Virus record (IMG/VR): IMGVR_UViG_3300031566_005149
Location: 16,158-80,157 of that record
Length of the DNA: 64,000 bases
Source: a virus
Direction: 5' to 3' (one strand)
Shown here: positions 19,043-28,085 of the stretch, piece after piece
How the letters are laid out: every line of letters starts with the position of its first letter
How positions within the stretch are numbered: the first letter of the stretch is position 1
The notes under the pieces: model-generated
What the model was told of the DNA's origin: nothing
The model's database searches: none
What the model saw: only the letters and a program-made list of their open reading frames with translations
Program-made: the position numbers and the translations under genes

Positions 19043-19609
19043 TCACTCTTCATTGATATCAGTTTTTAGACAGTTACCTGTACTAAGCATGTCTAATGTA
19101 TGAATGAATAAAACGTATGGTGGAAATTGATTAAAATCAATGCTATTTTTATTTGGATTATCTGAACTCCACATTCCACTGTGAAATCTGATCATGAGCT
19201 CTAAAGTTTTTACTTGCTCATCGCTAAATATTTCTTTCAGTGTTGATTCGTTTTCAGCTATAACATCACCCATTATCCTGTCGTGATTGGTGGCGGTGTG
19301 TTTCATTGTGCCATTCCGTCCATACTTAAAAGCGTCATGCCAAACAATAGCCAATAACACAATATCACATTCTGATGTCTTCTTATTTACTCCAAACATT
19401 CTAAGAATTTTATATGTTCCGTAAAGCATTTCATAGACATGCTCTGCACAGGATGGGACTCTTCCATTTTCTTTCTTATGATACTTTCCCGTTGAAGATG
19501 TTGGTAGCTCCCAAATATTCGGAAACAATCCATTCAATTGTTTCCACAGAGCGTAAGCCCTGTTCGTTAAACCTTTTTCCAATAAATCATTAATTGCTTT
19601 TGTATACAC
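19043..19609 (-). CDS. HD-domain phosphohydrolase
   Basis: 188 residues from a GTG start. The metal ligands of the HD superfamily are visible: His57 in CAEHVYE, His91-Asp92 in VWHDAF, His104/His109 in HTATNHD, and a late HTLDML with Asp. Such enzymes cut nucleotide or phosphodiester bonds; the substrate is not evident. Located behind motif B at 19627 and before structural genes. Length suits a single HD domain. Confidence 0.75.
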   Translation of the reverse strand: MYTKAINDLLEKGLTNRAYALWKQLNGLFPNIWELPTSSTGKYHKKENGRVPSCAEHVYEMLYGTYKILRMFGVNKKTSECDIVLLAIVWHDAFKYGRNGTMKHTATNHDRIMGDVIAENESTLKEIFSDEQVKTLELMIRFHSGMWSSDNPNKNSIDFNQFPPYVLFIHTLDMLSTGNCLKTDINEE

Positions 19610-19626
19610 AATTCTCGTTTCCTTTC

Positions 19627-19645
19627 CATTTATTATTTGTTCTCT
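19627..19645 (-). promoter_or_regulatory. Motif B (GAGAACAAATAATAAATG)
   Basis: Near-consensus, 18 nt before the GTG of the HD gene and overlapping the end of the holin gene. Confidence 0.6.
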
Positions 19646-19646
19646 A

Positions 19647-20294
19647 TTAAATTTTTATTTCGTCATCAATTTTCGTAACGTTTCCACCATTTAATTGTGT
19701 AAGAAATTTATTCATTGACCTATCGGCAAACCAAAAAGTTACAGAAGATATGGTAAGATAAGTCACGACACCAGTAATCTCAGTGAATATACCAACGGCT
19801 TGAACGCTTGTTAGTGAAATACCATTTTGTTGCATTATACGCCATGCCAACATAGTTATCCAGGTTGTAACACCACATAAATATACGGTCAAAGCTGGTC
19901 TTAACATTCCTCGAACAAAATCACTCAACCCAAATAATGTTGCTATTAAAGACGCCAGTGGAAGTGTAATAATCTTCCATCTTCCTGTGACAGAAAATAA
20001 TTTTTCAATCCATTTGTTATTGAACAAGGCCTTATTTCCTTCCTTTTGTCCCTGTATAAAAGCCTGAGCATCGGTTAATTCTATTTCCCCCTCCACCGTT
20101 GCACGAGTGATGGCTATGGAAGCTTTGGATTCCTGTATCATTGCGGCTGTCTCTGCTTCCACCATCTTTAACTCATGTTCATTACCAGCTTTCTTAATGT
20201 CCAATTCTAGTTTTTGAGCTTTATATTTGAAAATTCCACCAACAACATTTCCAATAATTCCAGTGGCCATTCCAAGTATAGTTTCTAAAATCAT
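19647..20294 (-). CDS. Holin-like membrane protein (GTA_holin_3TM type)
   Basis: 215 residues. An N-terminal hydrophobic start, a long charged helix (about 25-85), then three or four membrane segments from about 105, including SDFVRGMLRPALTVYLCGV, which matches the pattern of the 3TM gene-transfer-agent holin family. Such proteins permeabilise the inner membrane for lysis. It is followed upstream by the DUF5675 gene, giving a lysis-like group. Confidence 0.7.
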   Translation of the reverse strand: MILETILGMATGIIGNVVGGIFKYKAQKLELDIKKAGNEHELKMVEAETAAMIQESKASIAITRATVEGEIELTDAQAFIQGQKEGNKALFNNKWIEKLFSVTGRWKIITLPLASLIATLFGLSDFVRGMLRPALTVYLCGVTTWITMLAWRIMQQNGISLTSVQAVGIFTEITGVVTYLTISSVTFWFADRSMNKFLTQLNGGNVTKIDDEIKI

Positions 20295-20327
20295 GAATTT
20301 ATCCTCCTCTTACCATATCTTTAATTA

Positions 20328-20753
20328 TTAGCTCGGTCCTCCGATAACATTCAACGAAAATTCTTGGCCAGCCATGTGATTCATAAACGCTCTTATCGTA
20401 ATTCGCGAATTAAGAATGGCTTTCTGTTCACCAAGCCAACCAAATTTAGCACCCAAAAGCAAACAACCCTCTACTGACGTTTTCAACCCTTTATCTTTTC
20501 GGCCAGCATAATTTCCACTGTGTATTAAGATGTAAGATCGACCTGGAACTTTCGTTACCCAATATGTATTTTTAAACCTTGGAGAATATCGAAGCTTACA
20601 AATATAATTTCCCGATGGAATACATGAGATACTTCGTTGATTATCTCTCCACGGTAGTTCGAGAGTCTTACAGTTAAAACCAGATTCGGTTATTAATGCT
20701 CCCTCTGTTCCGTGATCACTGGTTCTAAATCTTAATAGATAAACATTTTTCAT
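20328..20753 (-). CDS. DUF5675-family protein, possible lysis enzyme
   Basis: 141 residues. The family pattern is clear: TLELPWRDN, SCIPSGNY, SPRF, and VPGRSYILIHSGN followed 15 residues later by EGCLLLG. The His/Gly-Cys pair recalls L,D-transpeptidase-type sites. Next to the holin it is a candidate for a cell-wall-acting lysis protein, but activity of DUF5675 is not established. It overlaps the stop of the tiny upstream gene by ATGA. Confidence 0.65.
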   Translation of the reverse strand: MKNVYLLRFRTSDHGTEGALITESGFNCKTLELPWRDNQRSISCIPSGNYICKLRYSPRFKNTYWVTKVPGRSYILIHSGNYAGRKDKGLKTSVEGCLLLGAKFGWLGEQKAILNSRITIRAFMNHMAGQEFSLNVIGGPS

Positions 20754-20845
20754 TTTTTCACCTTCTTTTTTAATAGAAGTTTCTGCTGTTTTAATTTTAA
20801 TTTTTGTAACTTCGCCCGTTTATTTTTATTGCAGCCACAAGCCAT
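20750..20845 (-). CDS. 31-residue Cys/Lys-rich peptide MACGC...
   Basis: It starts in a TAATG overlap with the upstream gene and ends in an ATGA overlap with the DUF5675 gene, so translation is coupled on both sides. The sequence begins MACGCNKNKR and continues with Lys/Leu/Gln. Function unknown. Confidence 0.6.
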   Translation of the reverse strand: MACGCNKNKRAKLQKLKLKQQKLLLKKKVKK

Positions 20846-21528
20846 TATTTTTTACCGCCTGTCTTGAATTGTCTCATAACCTTTACAACAGATTTCAATA
20901 ATTCAAATTTATTATCCGAATCTTTACAGATTTCATCTGCTTTTTCTAAGATTATATTCTGAACACTATCACTTGATGTTCCGGCATTTTTCATATAACT
21001 TCGAATACCTTCTTCATCAATCTTTTTTAACCTTTCCAGGTATTCACTTTTAGTGTCCTCAGTTATAATAATTGAAGATTCTGTTTGAATTTTTTTCTTT
21101 CTTTTTGGTTCTGGAAGTGTGACTTCTTCTTCTGGATCATCTACAATAATCTCAGCCTGTTCATCAACTTCCACATCTTCTGTTTTAATAGTTCTTACTT
21201 TGGGTTTTTTAATGGAAACTTTTGCTTTTACAGACACGGGTTCAACCATTTTTAATTTACCTTCCCATGGAACAAAGTAATTATGGTCAGTAAATACTTC
21301 TAACTTAGCTTCTATGCTACCACCTTTAATGTCATGTATAACATTGCGTAAGTGTGGTAAAGAAACTTTCACTTGTTGATTTTTTATAGTCACGGGAAAA
21401 CCATACTCTATTCCACCAAATATAATTCTAAATTTGCCATTTAGAGTATTACGATCCAAACCCTGGACATCCAAATCAAATGTTATCAATTTTCCCTTAT
21501 GGATATCTATCTGTATAGTTGAACTCAT
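20845..21528 (-). CDS. Virion-region protein with beta-rich N-terminus and charged linker
   Basis: 227 residues: a beta-sandwich-like first 100, a long Lys/Glu/Pro linker (about 100-150), and a helical end. No enzyme motif. It is the first gene behind motif B at 21553 and leads the lysis-like group; possibly an assembly factor. Confidence 0.55.
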   Translation of the reverse strand: MSSTIQIDIHKGKLITFDLDVQGLDRNTLNGKFRIIFGGIEYGFPVTIKNQQVKVSLPHLRNVIHDIKGGSIEAKLEVFTDHNYFVPWEGKLKMVEPVSVKAKVSIKKPKVRTIKTEDVEVDEQAEIIVDDPEEEVTLPEPKRKKKIQTESSIIITEDTKSEYLERLKKIDEEGIRSYMKNAGTSSDSVQNIILEKADEICKDSDNKFELLKSVVKVMRQFKTGGKK

Positions 21529-21552
21529 TTGTTTTTATCCTCGCATAAGACT

Positions 21553-21570
21553 ATTTACTTTTTGTTCTAC
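21553..21570 (-). promoter_or_regulatory. Motif B (GTAGAACAAAAAGTAAAT)
   Basis: Near-consensus copy 25 nt before the ATG at 21528. Confidence 0.65.
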
Positions 21571-21591
21571 ATTTTATAGATTTTGTTTAAT

Positions 21592-22617
21592 CTAAAAATA
21601 TGGATCATCTAACTCCTCAGAAGACATATTAACAGTTTTGATTTCTATCTCACATTCATCACAATCCTCTGATGTTACTCCGGTTACTGTAATTTCTCCA
21701 GGTGGGTCAGCATACTTTTCAGCCATTGCTGGACCGGAAGGACCACCACCACCACCTTGATTACATATAGGACATTCATCAACAATATACGTTTTAGTTA
21801 TAGAATCCTCAGTCAATCCAGAATCGCGTACAATCAATTTAATCGTGAAAGTATCTAAGAATGGAAATGCATAATAAAAATCTATTTCTCCAACATCTTC
21901 CAATACTGCCAGGAGATTTCCAATACTATCTCTAACTTCCCATCTACTGTATATAATAGGTGGAAATGTTGTTGATGATGTATTTATGTATTTATAATTG
22001 AATAGTAAAGAATCACAATCTGGTAATTTCTCTCTTTCGAAATCAGCTTGAATTTCTGTTGTGCTTGATGAACTCGAACTGGTCGAAGAGCTGGATGAAC
22101 TGGAGCTAGACGAGATCGAACTACTTGATAAACTAGAACTCGAACTACTTGATAAACTAGAACTCGAACTGATCGAAGAACTGCTGGATGAACTTGAGCT
22201 GCTGCTACTGCTGGACAAACTCGATGAGCTACTTGAGCTCGATGAACTCGAACTCGAACTCGTTGATGATGAGCTGGAGCTGGAGCTGGAACTTGTTGAT
22301 GATGAACTGGAACTGGAACTCGTTGATGAAGAACTTACCGAACTGGAACTTGATGAACTTGAGCTGGAGCTTGACAGGCTTGATGAACTAGATGAGCTCG
22401 AAGAACTTACTGAACTGGAGCTTGATGAACTTGAGCTGGAGCTTGACAGGCTTGATGAACTAGATGAGCTCGAAGAACTTACTGAACTGGAGCTTGACGA
22501 CGAAGACCCCTCGACCCAATTAACAATTAAGTCACCCGCTCTATATGGAGTAGCACATTCATCACATGAATCTACTTGTGAAAAATATGGTACTCCAAAT
22601 GGATTAGCTCCAAACAT
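21592..22617 (-). CDS. Serine-rich virion protein with PKD-like domain
   Basis: 341 residues. A short N-terminal part with CDECATPYRAG, then about 150 residues of nearly pure Ser, then a beta-sandwich of PKD type (WEVRDSIGN, YYAFPFLDTFTIKLIVRD, TKTYIV), and a Cys-containing tail with GGGGG. It resembles extended tail-fibre or decoration proteins with a stalk. It ends in TAG. The Ser tract is encoded by a mix of AGC/AGT/TCA/TCG-type codons in higher-order repeats. Confidence 0.65.
   Translation of the reverse strand: MFGANPFGVPYFSQVDSCDECATPYRAGDLIVNWVEGSSSSSSSSVSSSSSSSSSSLSSSSSSSSSSSSVSSSSSSSSSSLSSSSSSSSSSSSVSSSSTSSSSSSSSTSSSSSSSSSSTSSSSSSSSSSSSSSLSSSSSSSSSSSSSSISSSSSLSSSSSSSLSSSSISSSSSSSSSSTSSSSSSTTEIQADFEREKLPDCDSLLFNYKYINTSSTTFPPIIYSRWEVRDSIGNLLAVLEDVGEIDFYYAFPFLDTFTIKLIVRDSGLTEDSITKTYIVDECPICNQGGGGGPSGPAMAEKYADPPGEITVTGVTSEDCDECEIEIKTVNMSSEELDDPYF
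22325..22512 (-). repeat. 72-bp tandem repeat in the serine tract
   Basis: Two nearly identical 72-bp units and a partial third (about 22325-22396, 22397-22468, 22469 on) encode the Ser run. The repeat is long enough for recombination-driven length change. Confidence 0.75.
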
Positions 22618-22629
22618 TTAATTTCCTCA

Positions 22630-24015
22630 TTATTCATAAACAATTAGTACGTTACAAGCTGCGACACTTATTGTAAGTGTTAATCCTATATTGAATGCAA
22701 GATTTCTAAAATCTAAATCTATCGGTTCAGTTTTAGCTGGAAGTGGTCCACTTGACCATTTAATTTCTCCAGAATTTGTCACATTATCATATAAAGTTAC
22801 TACACTAGTAGATACCATACTAGATATGATCATACCGTGTAAAATACCAGGACCATACTTTAATACATTTCCAACAGTTACTCCCACTTGATATTTACTT
22901 CTTGGTTGAGTTAATAATGGACCTAATCTAGAAATGCTCATAACTCTACAATATAAAACATGATTAGTATCAAGACCGCTAGAGTTAACATTATCCATTC
23001 CAACATACATAGTCATTGTATTTGACCAAGTAGTTGTTAAGGCGCTGACCGTATGAAGTATTTCATCTCCAATAACAAACCAAACTTTAGAATTGGTCCA
23101 ATATATTTCATATGTTTTTGCATTTGTGTCTACCTCTATAGTTGATCCCAATTGACCATTAAAATTACCGTTGGTTACTTTAGTTTCACTACCACCCTTA
23201 ATTGTTGAAATTTCAAACGTAGTTCCTTCTAATGAAAAGAATGCTCCATCGGTAATAGTTGGCATTGTTGCACCCCAACCGATTCCCCAACGTCTTCTAT
23301 TATTAGCAACTCCTAAATCTCCAAGTTGTATTACTGCTCTGAATCTCATTGAGTTACCAGCGGAATATCTTGCAGCAGCAGAACTGGCCGCAATTGTGGA
23401 ACCATTAGGAGTTGTATTAGTTGCAAGAGTTATTTGAGCGCCACCCTGACTTGTAGTTCCTCCATTTGCATTAGTCACCACCACAAAATTTGAATCTACT
23501 GTTGATCCTGTAAAGTTAGTCCCAACTAACTTTGTAATAGCTGCTGTTCTTATTTCCCCTATTGGAGTATTTTCTGCATGAAATCCATAATTATCATTAA
23601 TATGGGCTTCTATTTTTAATCTTCCATCTTCAGTTAAACTTCTAGGAACCGCTTCAACCATTGGGCATAGAGCTAATTGAAGTCTGAAAAATGTAGTCGC
23701 TGAAGATCCTAAGTTAACCACTCTTAATCTAACATATGAATTAACAGCTTGTACTGTCCAACCATCCCCACCCAAGGAATACAAATAATCAAACTCATCC
23801 ATTATATCCCAATTAATACCATCCGGTGACTGATCTACAGTAATATGACAATTCTGATCCGTCTTTATAGAAACCTGCAAACCAACGACTCCAAGTGTCG
23901 AAGTTGATATTCCTGTAAATGTATCGCCAGTGGAATCAGCAGCTTCCAAATTAACATCAGAACTATTATTTGGATCGGCTACTACATCTTGTTTTATATG
24001 TTTAAAATAACTCAT
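22630..24015 (-). CDS. Tail-fibre-like protein with lectin-like domain
   Basis: 461 residues, beta-rich throughout. The N-terminal part has a SPDGINWD signature of phage distal-tail/fibre modules. The middle (about 170-350) looks like a concanavalin-type jelly roll (FRAVIQLGD, WGIGWGA, YEIYWTNSKVWFVIGDE). This suggests glycan binding, i.e. a receptor-binding role. It is placed between two Ser-rich genes. Confidence 0.55.
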   Translation of the reverse strand: MSYFKHIKQDVVADPNNSSDVNLEAADSTGDTFTGISTSTLGVVGLQVSIKTDQNCHITVDQSPDGINWDIMDEFDYLYSLGGDGWTVQAVNSYVRLRVVNLGSSATTFFRLQLALCPMVEAVPRSLTEDGRLKIEAHINDNYGFHAENTPIGEIRTAAITKLVGTNFTGSTVDSNFVVVTNANGGTTSQGGAQITLATNTTPNGSTIAASSAAARYSAGNSMRFRAVIQLGDLGVANNRRRWGIGWGATMPTITDGAFFSLEGTTFEISTIKGGSETKVTNGNFNGQLGSTIEVDTNAKTYEIYWTNSKVWFVIGDEILHTVSALTTTWSNTMTMYVGMDNVNSSGLDTNHVLYCRVMSISRLGPLLTQPRSKYQVGVTVGNVLKYGPGILHGMIISSMVSTSVVTLYDNVTNSGEIKWSSGPLPAKTEPIDLDFRNLAFNIGLTLTISVAACNVLIVYE

Positions 24016-24025
24016 TTCATCCCCC

Positions 24026-24598
24026 TTAAATTATAATCCATAAACCAGCATAATAATCACAAATTTGAAGGTTTTCATATTGATTAATCGCTTGATTTAA
24101 TTCTCCGTCTATTGTGTTTGTTGCATAACCTTCAACAGTTATCACGCCAGAGTTTATATTTTTTATATTTATTATTCTTCCGGAGCCAGTAGCTTCGAGA
24201 AGATTTATAGTAAAATCACTAGCTGAATCACATACAATTACATCATCATTACCCTCAACTGTATATGTACCTGTTTTTATTACAGAATTTAAAAATCTAA
24301 ATGTTCTAGACGCATAAGCTGTAATTGTGGCAGAAAATCTATCACCAACTATAATGGTTCTTGCAGATGTTCCTTCTTGTTGCCTTGTGATTGTAAATAT
24401 GTCTCCGGTGCTATCTATAACAGTTACGATCTCAGCATTCGTTGATAATGGCATTTCACTAACTGGCCACACAACAGCATTGAACGGAGTTGGTGGAAAT
24501 AATGTTCCATCTCCAGACGTTATTTCTATTTGTGTCCCTGTTGTGGATGGTAATGGTGCTACCACAACTCTTGAATAAGCGAAATTTTTGTATTCCAT
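24026..24598 (-). CDS. Tail-fibre / tail-tip protein
   Basis: 190 residues. The first 100 fit a widespread tail module: PLPSTTGTQIEITSGDG, FNAVVWP, NAEIVTV, and TITRQQEGTSAR. The rest is a beta-helical-looking tip (GRIINIKNINSGVITVEGY). Probably a fibre subunit. Confidence 0.65.
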   Translation of the reverse strand: MEYKNFAYSRVVVAPLPSTTGTQIEITSGDGTLFPPTPFNAVVWPVSEMPLSTNAEIVTVIDSTGDIFTITRQQEGTSARTIIVGDRFSATITAYASRTFRFLNSVIKTGTYTVEGNDDVIVCDSASDFTINLLEATGSGRIINIKNINSGVITVEGYATNTIDGELNQAINQYENLQICDYYAGLWIII

Positions 24599-24611
24599 TT
24601 AATTACTCTCC

Positions 24612-25229
24612 TTATGATTTAATAATTCTAAACTGAATATATCTGTCATTTGTATTGTGTGCTACTATATAATCGTCCCATGCTGGTAATATATCGTCTT
24701 GATTGAACGGTATTTGTGAGTGTCTTAGTTGTATTGTTGCATAGCATTGCCCATCCTCATATACATCTTCTCTCATTGTAATTATTCTTGGAAATATCGA
24801 ACCGAGATTATAAACAGCACTCCGACCCTCTTCACCACATTCCAATTGTAATTGACCCCAGTCTTGATCACCGATAATGGTTGGGATAAATGCAGTTCCA
24901 TCACTCCAAGTTTGCCAAGAAACTGGATCTTCATCTACAGGATTTTGCTCGCCGAATGCCCAAGCTCCAGCCGAAGCTGTACTTGAAGAACTTGAGCTGG
25001 TTGAGGAACTCGAACTCGAAGAACTAGTGGAACTTGACGAGCTACTACTCGATGAACTTAGGCTCGATGAACTGATTGAAGATGAACTGGAACTGATTGA
25101 AGATGAACTGGAACTGATTGAAGATGAACTGGAACTGATTGAAGATGAACTGGGCTCCCACTCCAATGGTTCTGAGGCGACCCACTCACCATCTTCAAAT
25201 ACCCATTGCATATCAGTTATTTGTGCCAT
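24612..25229 (-). CDS. Short serine-rich virion protein
   Basis: 205 residues. Residues 1-26 hold a Trp-rich head (WVFEDGEWVASEPLEWEP), followed by about 60 Ser with periodic Ile, Leu or Thr, then a compact beta-rich C-terminal domain ending QFRIIKS. The architecture head-Ser stalk-tip is shared with the two other Ser-rich proteins. Confidence 0.6.
   Translation of the reverse strand: MAQITDMQWVFEDGEWVASEPLEWEPSSSSISSSSSSISSSSSSISSSSSSISSSSLSSSSSSSSSSTSSSSSSSSTSSSSSSTASAGAWAFGEQNPVDEDPVSWQTWSDGTAFIPTIIGDQDWGQLQLECGEEGRSAVYNLGSIFPRIITMREDVYEDGQCYATIQLRHSQIPFNQDDILPAWDDYIVAHNTNDRYIQFRIIKS
25070..25153 (-). repeat. Four tandem copies of a 21-bp unit in the serine tract
   Basis: The plus strand reads GAACTGATTGAAGATGAACTG four times in a row, encoding a heptad of Ser with one Ile. 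Copies are essentially identical. Confidence 0.85.
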
Positions 25230-25300
25230 ATATAGTTCATCCTCCTTATGATCAACGCCTGTTACACTTGTTTATATAATTGCATTATATGTCAAGTTTT

Positions 25301-26017
25301 CTATACCTCATACGTTATTGTGAAAAAGATATTACCAGCATCGTCAGTGACACCAGAGACAAGTATGAGAGGTGATCCACCACTTGCAATATTAACCAGA
25401 GCGGCAGACTGAGCACCATTTGGTATGATTGCAGTAACGCTTCCCGTAAATGCAACATTAGCAACCAAAACTCCTCCAAAGTAACTGACATTCGTCGCGG
25501 TCTGCGTTGCAAATGGGAGTCCCTGAATATAAAAGCTGTTGTTCGCGGTTAGACCCGTTGTGTTGATTGTTAGCAGCCTACACGTCACGGTTACCTGTCG
25601 ACCAACTTTAGTATACGTCCCTAATGCTGTAGCTGCGCTACCCGTATTTCCACCAGTCGCTGCATCTGCCGGCACCGGAGTCCACGTTCCCTCTTTATAG
25701 TCGTCAAGGGTATTAACAGCTATTAAACCACCTTCGCCGTCAGTAGTTGTATGATCATGAACTGGAAGTGAATGAGTTCCATCCTTTCCAACTATTCCAT
25801 ACCAAACTTCAGTTAGATTAACAGTTAAGGTATCGCTACCTGCATCCAAAATTACTGTTGTATTTGGAGCTCCATATGACGATGATGCGATTGTGCCATA
25901 TTGTAATCCATCTACACCACAGTCAGTTTTAACTCTTCTACCTGCATGAAAATCCAATGTTAAATCTGTTACTACAGTGAATGAGGTACCACTTACATAT
26001 GTTGCTGCTAATCCCAT
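25301..26017 (-). CDS. Tail-fibre-like protein
   Basis: 238 residues, beta-rich, Gly/Thr/Val-rich. It contains GTHSLPVHDHTTTDGEGGLI, of a type common at the end of phage fibre shafts, and a C-terminal tip-like domain from about 115. It ends in TAG. It is the first gene of the fibre group from the right. Confidence 0.55.
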   Translation of the reverse strand: MGLAATYVSGTSFTVVTDLTLDFHAGRRVKTDCGVDGLQYGTIASSSYGAPNTTVILDAGSDTLTVNLTEVWYGIVGKDGTHSLPVHDHTTTDGEGGLIAVNTLDDYKEGTWTPVPADAATGGNTGSAATALGTYTKVGRQVTVTCRLLTINTTGLTANNSFYIQGLPFATQTATNVSYFGGVLVANVAFTGSVTAIIPNGAQSAALVNIASGGSPLILVSGVTDDAGNIFFTITYEV

Positions 26018-26048
26018 TTTACTTCCTCCTTATATATAATACTACAAA

Positions 26049-26438
26049 TTATTTATATTCCATCTGACTCAGCTGTTGTAGTCTTTGAGTAATAAATACC
26101 ACTTCATCAGTCAGTTTCTTAAGTTTTTCAGAAAGCTTACCCCTACATTTTGGTGGTTTGTTTGTTTTAGAACAATCCGCTGATTTTCTTTTTATTTCAC
26201 CCAGCTGTCTTTGCTTTGCATCCAACTTAGCCTTCAACATACAAACACCCTTCTCTCTCGGAGGTAAATCTTTACATTTCCTTGCAGCTTTATTGAAATA
26301 TTCTTTATACAACCTGAAAGCCATATTTGTAATACTGAAAGCGGCTGAAAAAGCACTGATGGTTAAAATTGTTGGGTCTATCTCTTGAAGACTGTCTTCT
26401 TGAAGTTCATCCAGATATTTTTGTACTTTATCACTCAT
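26049..26438 (-). CDS. Small helical protein with membrane-like segment
   Basis: 129 residues. A hydrophobic stretch at about 22-42 (ILTISAFSAAFSITNMAF) is followed by a basic, Cys-containing helical region with CKDLPPREKGVC. Preceded by motif B at 26480. Unknown role, perhaps a virion or assembly factor because it heads the fibre group. Confidence 0.55.
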   Translation of the reverse strand: MSDKVQKYLDELQEDSLQEIDPTILTISAFSAAFSITNMAFRLYKEYFNKAARKCKDLPPREKGVCMLKAKLDAKQRQLGEIKRKSADCSKTNKPPKCRGKLSEKLKKLTDEVVFITQRLQQLSQMEYK

Positions 26439-26479
26439 TGTAATTACCTCGAATATTTATTTAATGCAGTGGGTACGTG

Positions 26480-26496
26480 TTTACATTTTGTTCTAG
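26480..26496 (-). promoter_or_regulatory. Motif B (CTAGAACAAAATGTAAA)
   Basis: 42 nt upstream of the ATG at 26438, in the 78-nt gap between sugar and tail genes. Confidence 0.65.
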
Positions 26497-26516
26497 GTTT
26501 TTACTAAGATGATGAA

Positions 26517-27479
26517 TTATAAAATTCTTTTTTGGGCTTTAACAGCATTCTGATTCCATAGCTGCTCTAAGAATTTTTTATTTCCAGTATCATCATATTC
26601 TTTTATTTTATTGTATACGTGAGCTGGACAAAATCTCTTATCGAGGTATTTGTGGTGGGGAGGGAGTTTTTGATATCTTAAAGCTTTATTATAAATGCCA
26701 TGAATGTGACGAAAGCCAATTAATTTATCCCAAGTGCCAACACCAGGAACAGATACTTGTGTGTCAGCAGGATTCTCTTTTGGTTTAACAACCTTTAACC
26801 CCAATTCTTCTGATGCAATGTGAAGTCTGGATTCTGGATTTCCCAATCGTTGGTGGGTCTTCTCATACGTTTCAAATGGAACAAAGTGTTTTACATAATG
26901 TTCTGCAAGAGCTCTCATCGCGTCAGACTTGCCAATAAACCCAGTTGTATTTAATAAAGGTCTCCCATTATTATCTTCCCAACCGATTGCTGCGATATCA
27001 GCATCTCCAAGAATATCAAATAGTTTATCGAAGTTTTCTGGTTTATCTAAGACGCAATCACCATTAGCACAATAGATATATGGATGAGAACCAACATCAT
27101 TAATTCCAGATCTTATTAACCATCCATAACCATATGTCACACCACCCCAATCATTCCATTTTGTAGTCGAAAACGAATGCAGTTGGTCAAATACATCTCT
27201 TGGGGGCATAACATTATCATATGTTTGTGTTGGAATAGTTGGGTCTAGATAATTAGCGTAGGATAAGTGTACCCAATATCCTGTTTTTATATGAGATTCA
27301 ACGGAAGATTTTAAAAACATTCTCCCAGATGGATGAGCTGTTAAAACAATAGCACATTTTTTCTGAGATTTTACTGACCAAGAATCATTTTTCATGTACC
27401 CGTTGAGTATATGTTTGGCATAAGATTTTTGTTGTGGTGTTAACTTTGGATCGTTAAGAGTCTCTCTTGTTATTCCCAT
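26517..27479 (-). CDS. Glycosyltransferase-like protein, GT-A type
   Basis: 320 residues. After an N-terminal helical 40 residues comes CAIVLTAHPSGRMFLK, then a strand-turn pattern ending ANGDCVLDKPEN, where the NGDC element stands where GT-A enzymes hold the nucleotide-sugar/metal motif. It shares this layout with the 29311-30378 product, so the two are paralogues. Probably transfers a sugar to a virion or cell-surface acceptor. Donor unknown. Confidence 0.65.
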   Translation of the reverse strand: MGITRETLNDPKLTPQQKSYAKHILNGYMKNDSWSVKSQKKCAIVLTAHPSGRMFLKSSVESHIKTGYWVHLSYANYLDPTIPTQTYDNVMPPRDVFDQLHSFSTTKWNDWGGVTYGYGWLIRSGINDVGSHPYIYCANGDCVLDKPENFDKLFDILGDADIAAIGWEDNNGRPLLNTTGFIGKSDAMRALAEHYVKHFVPFETYEKTHQRLGNPESRLHIASEELGLKVVKPKENPADTQVSVPGVGTWDKLIGFRHIHGIYNKALRYQKLPPHHKYLDKRFCPAHVYNKIKEYDDTGNKKFLEQLWNQNAVKAQKRIL

Positions 27480-27480
27480 T

Positions 27481-27825
27481 TTATTTCCCCCATTCCTCTA
27501 TCTTTCTTGACATTAACTTAAAACCTCCATGGGTTTTCGACCATCCTTTTTCGAGGTATTTTTTCTCTAATTTATCATATTCTTTTTTATCTCCATTATA
27601 TTCATATCGAGATTTAAAAATAGTCTGATATAAATAAATTTGTCCAAATTTGGGAGCTTGTTCTATAGTATCAATATAAAAATGCTCATCCTCTTCATAT
27701 TCTATAAAAGTATTTAATTGTGGTGGAATATCTAATTCTATTCCTTTAATAACACGAAAAAATTCCGTGGAATATCCATTATTATCCTTTTCCCCAACAG
27801 CTATAATCATTAAATAATTTCTCAT
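27481..27825 (-). CDS. Hypothetical protein
   Basis: 114 residues, acidic and aromatic, no recognised motif. Its start overlaps the stop of the DUF4326 gene by ATGA, and its stop is next to the start of the sugar transferase. Co-translated member of the sugar cluster. Confidence 0.5.
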   Translation of the reverse strand: MRNYLMIIAVGEKDNNGYSTEFFRVIKGIELDIPPQLNTFIEYEEDEHFYIDTIEQAPKFGQIYLYQTIFKSRYEYNGDKKEYDKLEKKYLEKGWSKTHGGFKLMSRKIEEWGK

Positions 27826-28085
27826 TTCTCCTCCTCTGCCATTTCCGCTAAAACGTCACCATGACATGTATCGGGATGGCACCAGCAACCGAGTGTCTGA
27901 CCCTTGAGTTCACCTAGTTCGCATCTTAGCTGTGGATTCATAAAAATATATTGTCTAAACTTTTCAACAACTTCCTCTCTCGTACCATCTTTTCCTATCA
28001 TATATGGATTTCCCCATTTGGATGGTCGACCTATATAAACATCATAGGATTCTTCTTTGCAGTGAACGACTTTAGTTTTTTGCAT
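27822..28085 (-). CDS. DUF4326 protein
   Basis: 87 residues from ATG 28085 with GGAG 8 nt upstream; a longer upstream start would add residues before the conserved VVHCKEE. The DUF4326 signature is intact: YDVYIGRPSKWGNPY, then GCWCHPDTCHGDVL. The Cys/His set may bind a metal. Family role unknown. It overlaps the neighbouring gene by 14 nt. Confidence 0.8.
   Translation of the reverse strand: MQKTKVVHCKEESYDVYIGRPSKWGNPYMIGKDGTREEVVEKFRQYIFMNPQLRCELGELKGQTLGCWCHPDTCHGDVLAEMAEEEK

Noticed and set aside
22061-22621. Long plus-strand Leu/Glu-rich frame opposite the serine-rich gene
   Set aside because: It is the antisense of the poly-Ser repeat; the repeat codons leave all frames open, and it has no ribosome site.
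25070-25153. Regular 21-bp repeats as CRISPR
   Set aside because: The units are contiguous without spacers and in frame within a Ser tract.
24877-25251. Plus-strand Glu/Leu frame opposite the third serine-rich gene
   Set aside because: Antisense of the 21-bp Ser repeat, same reason.
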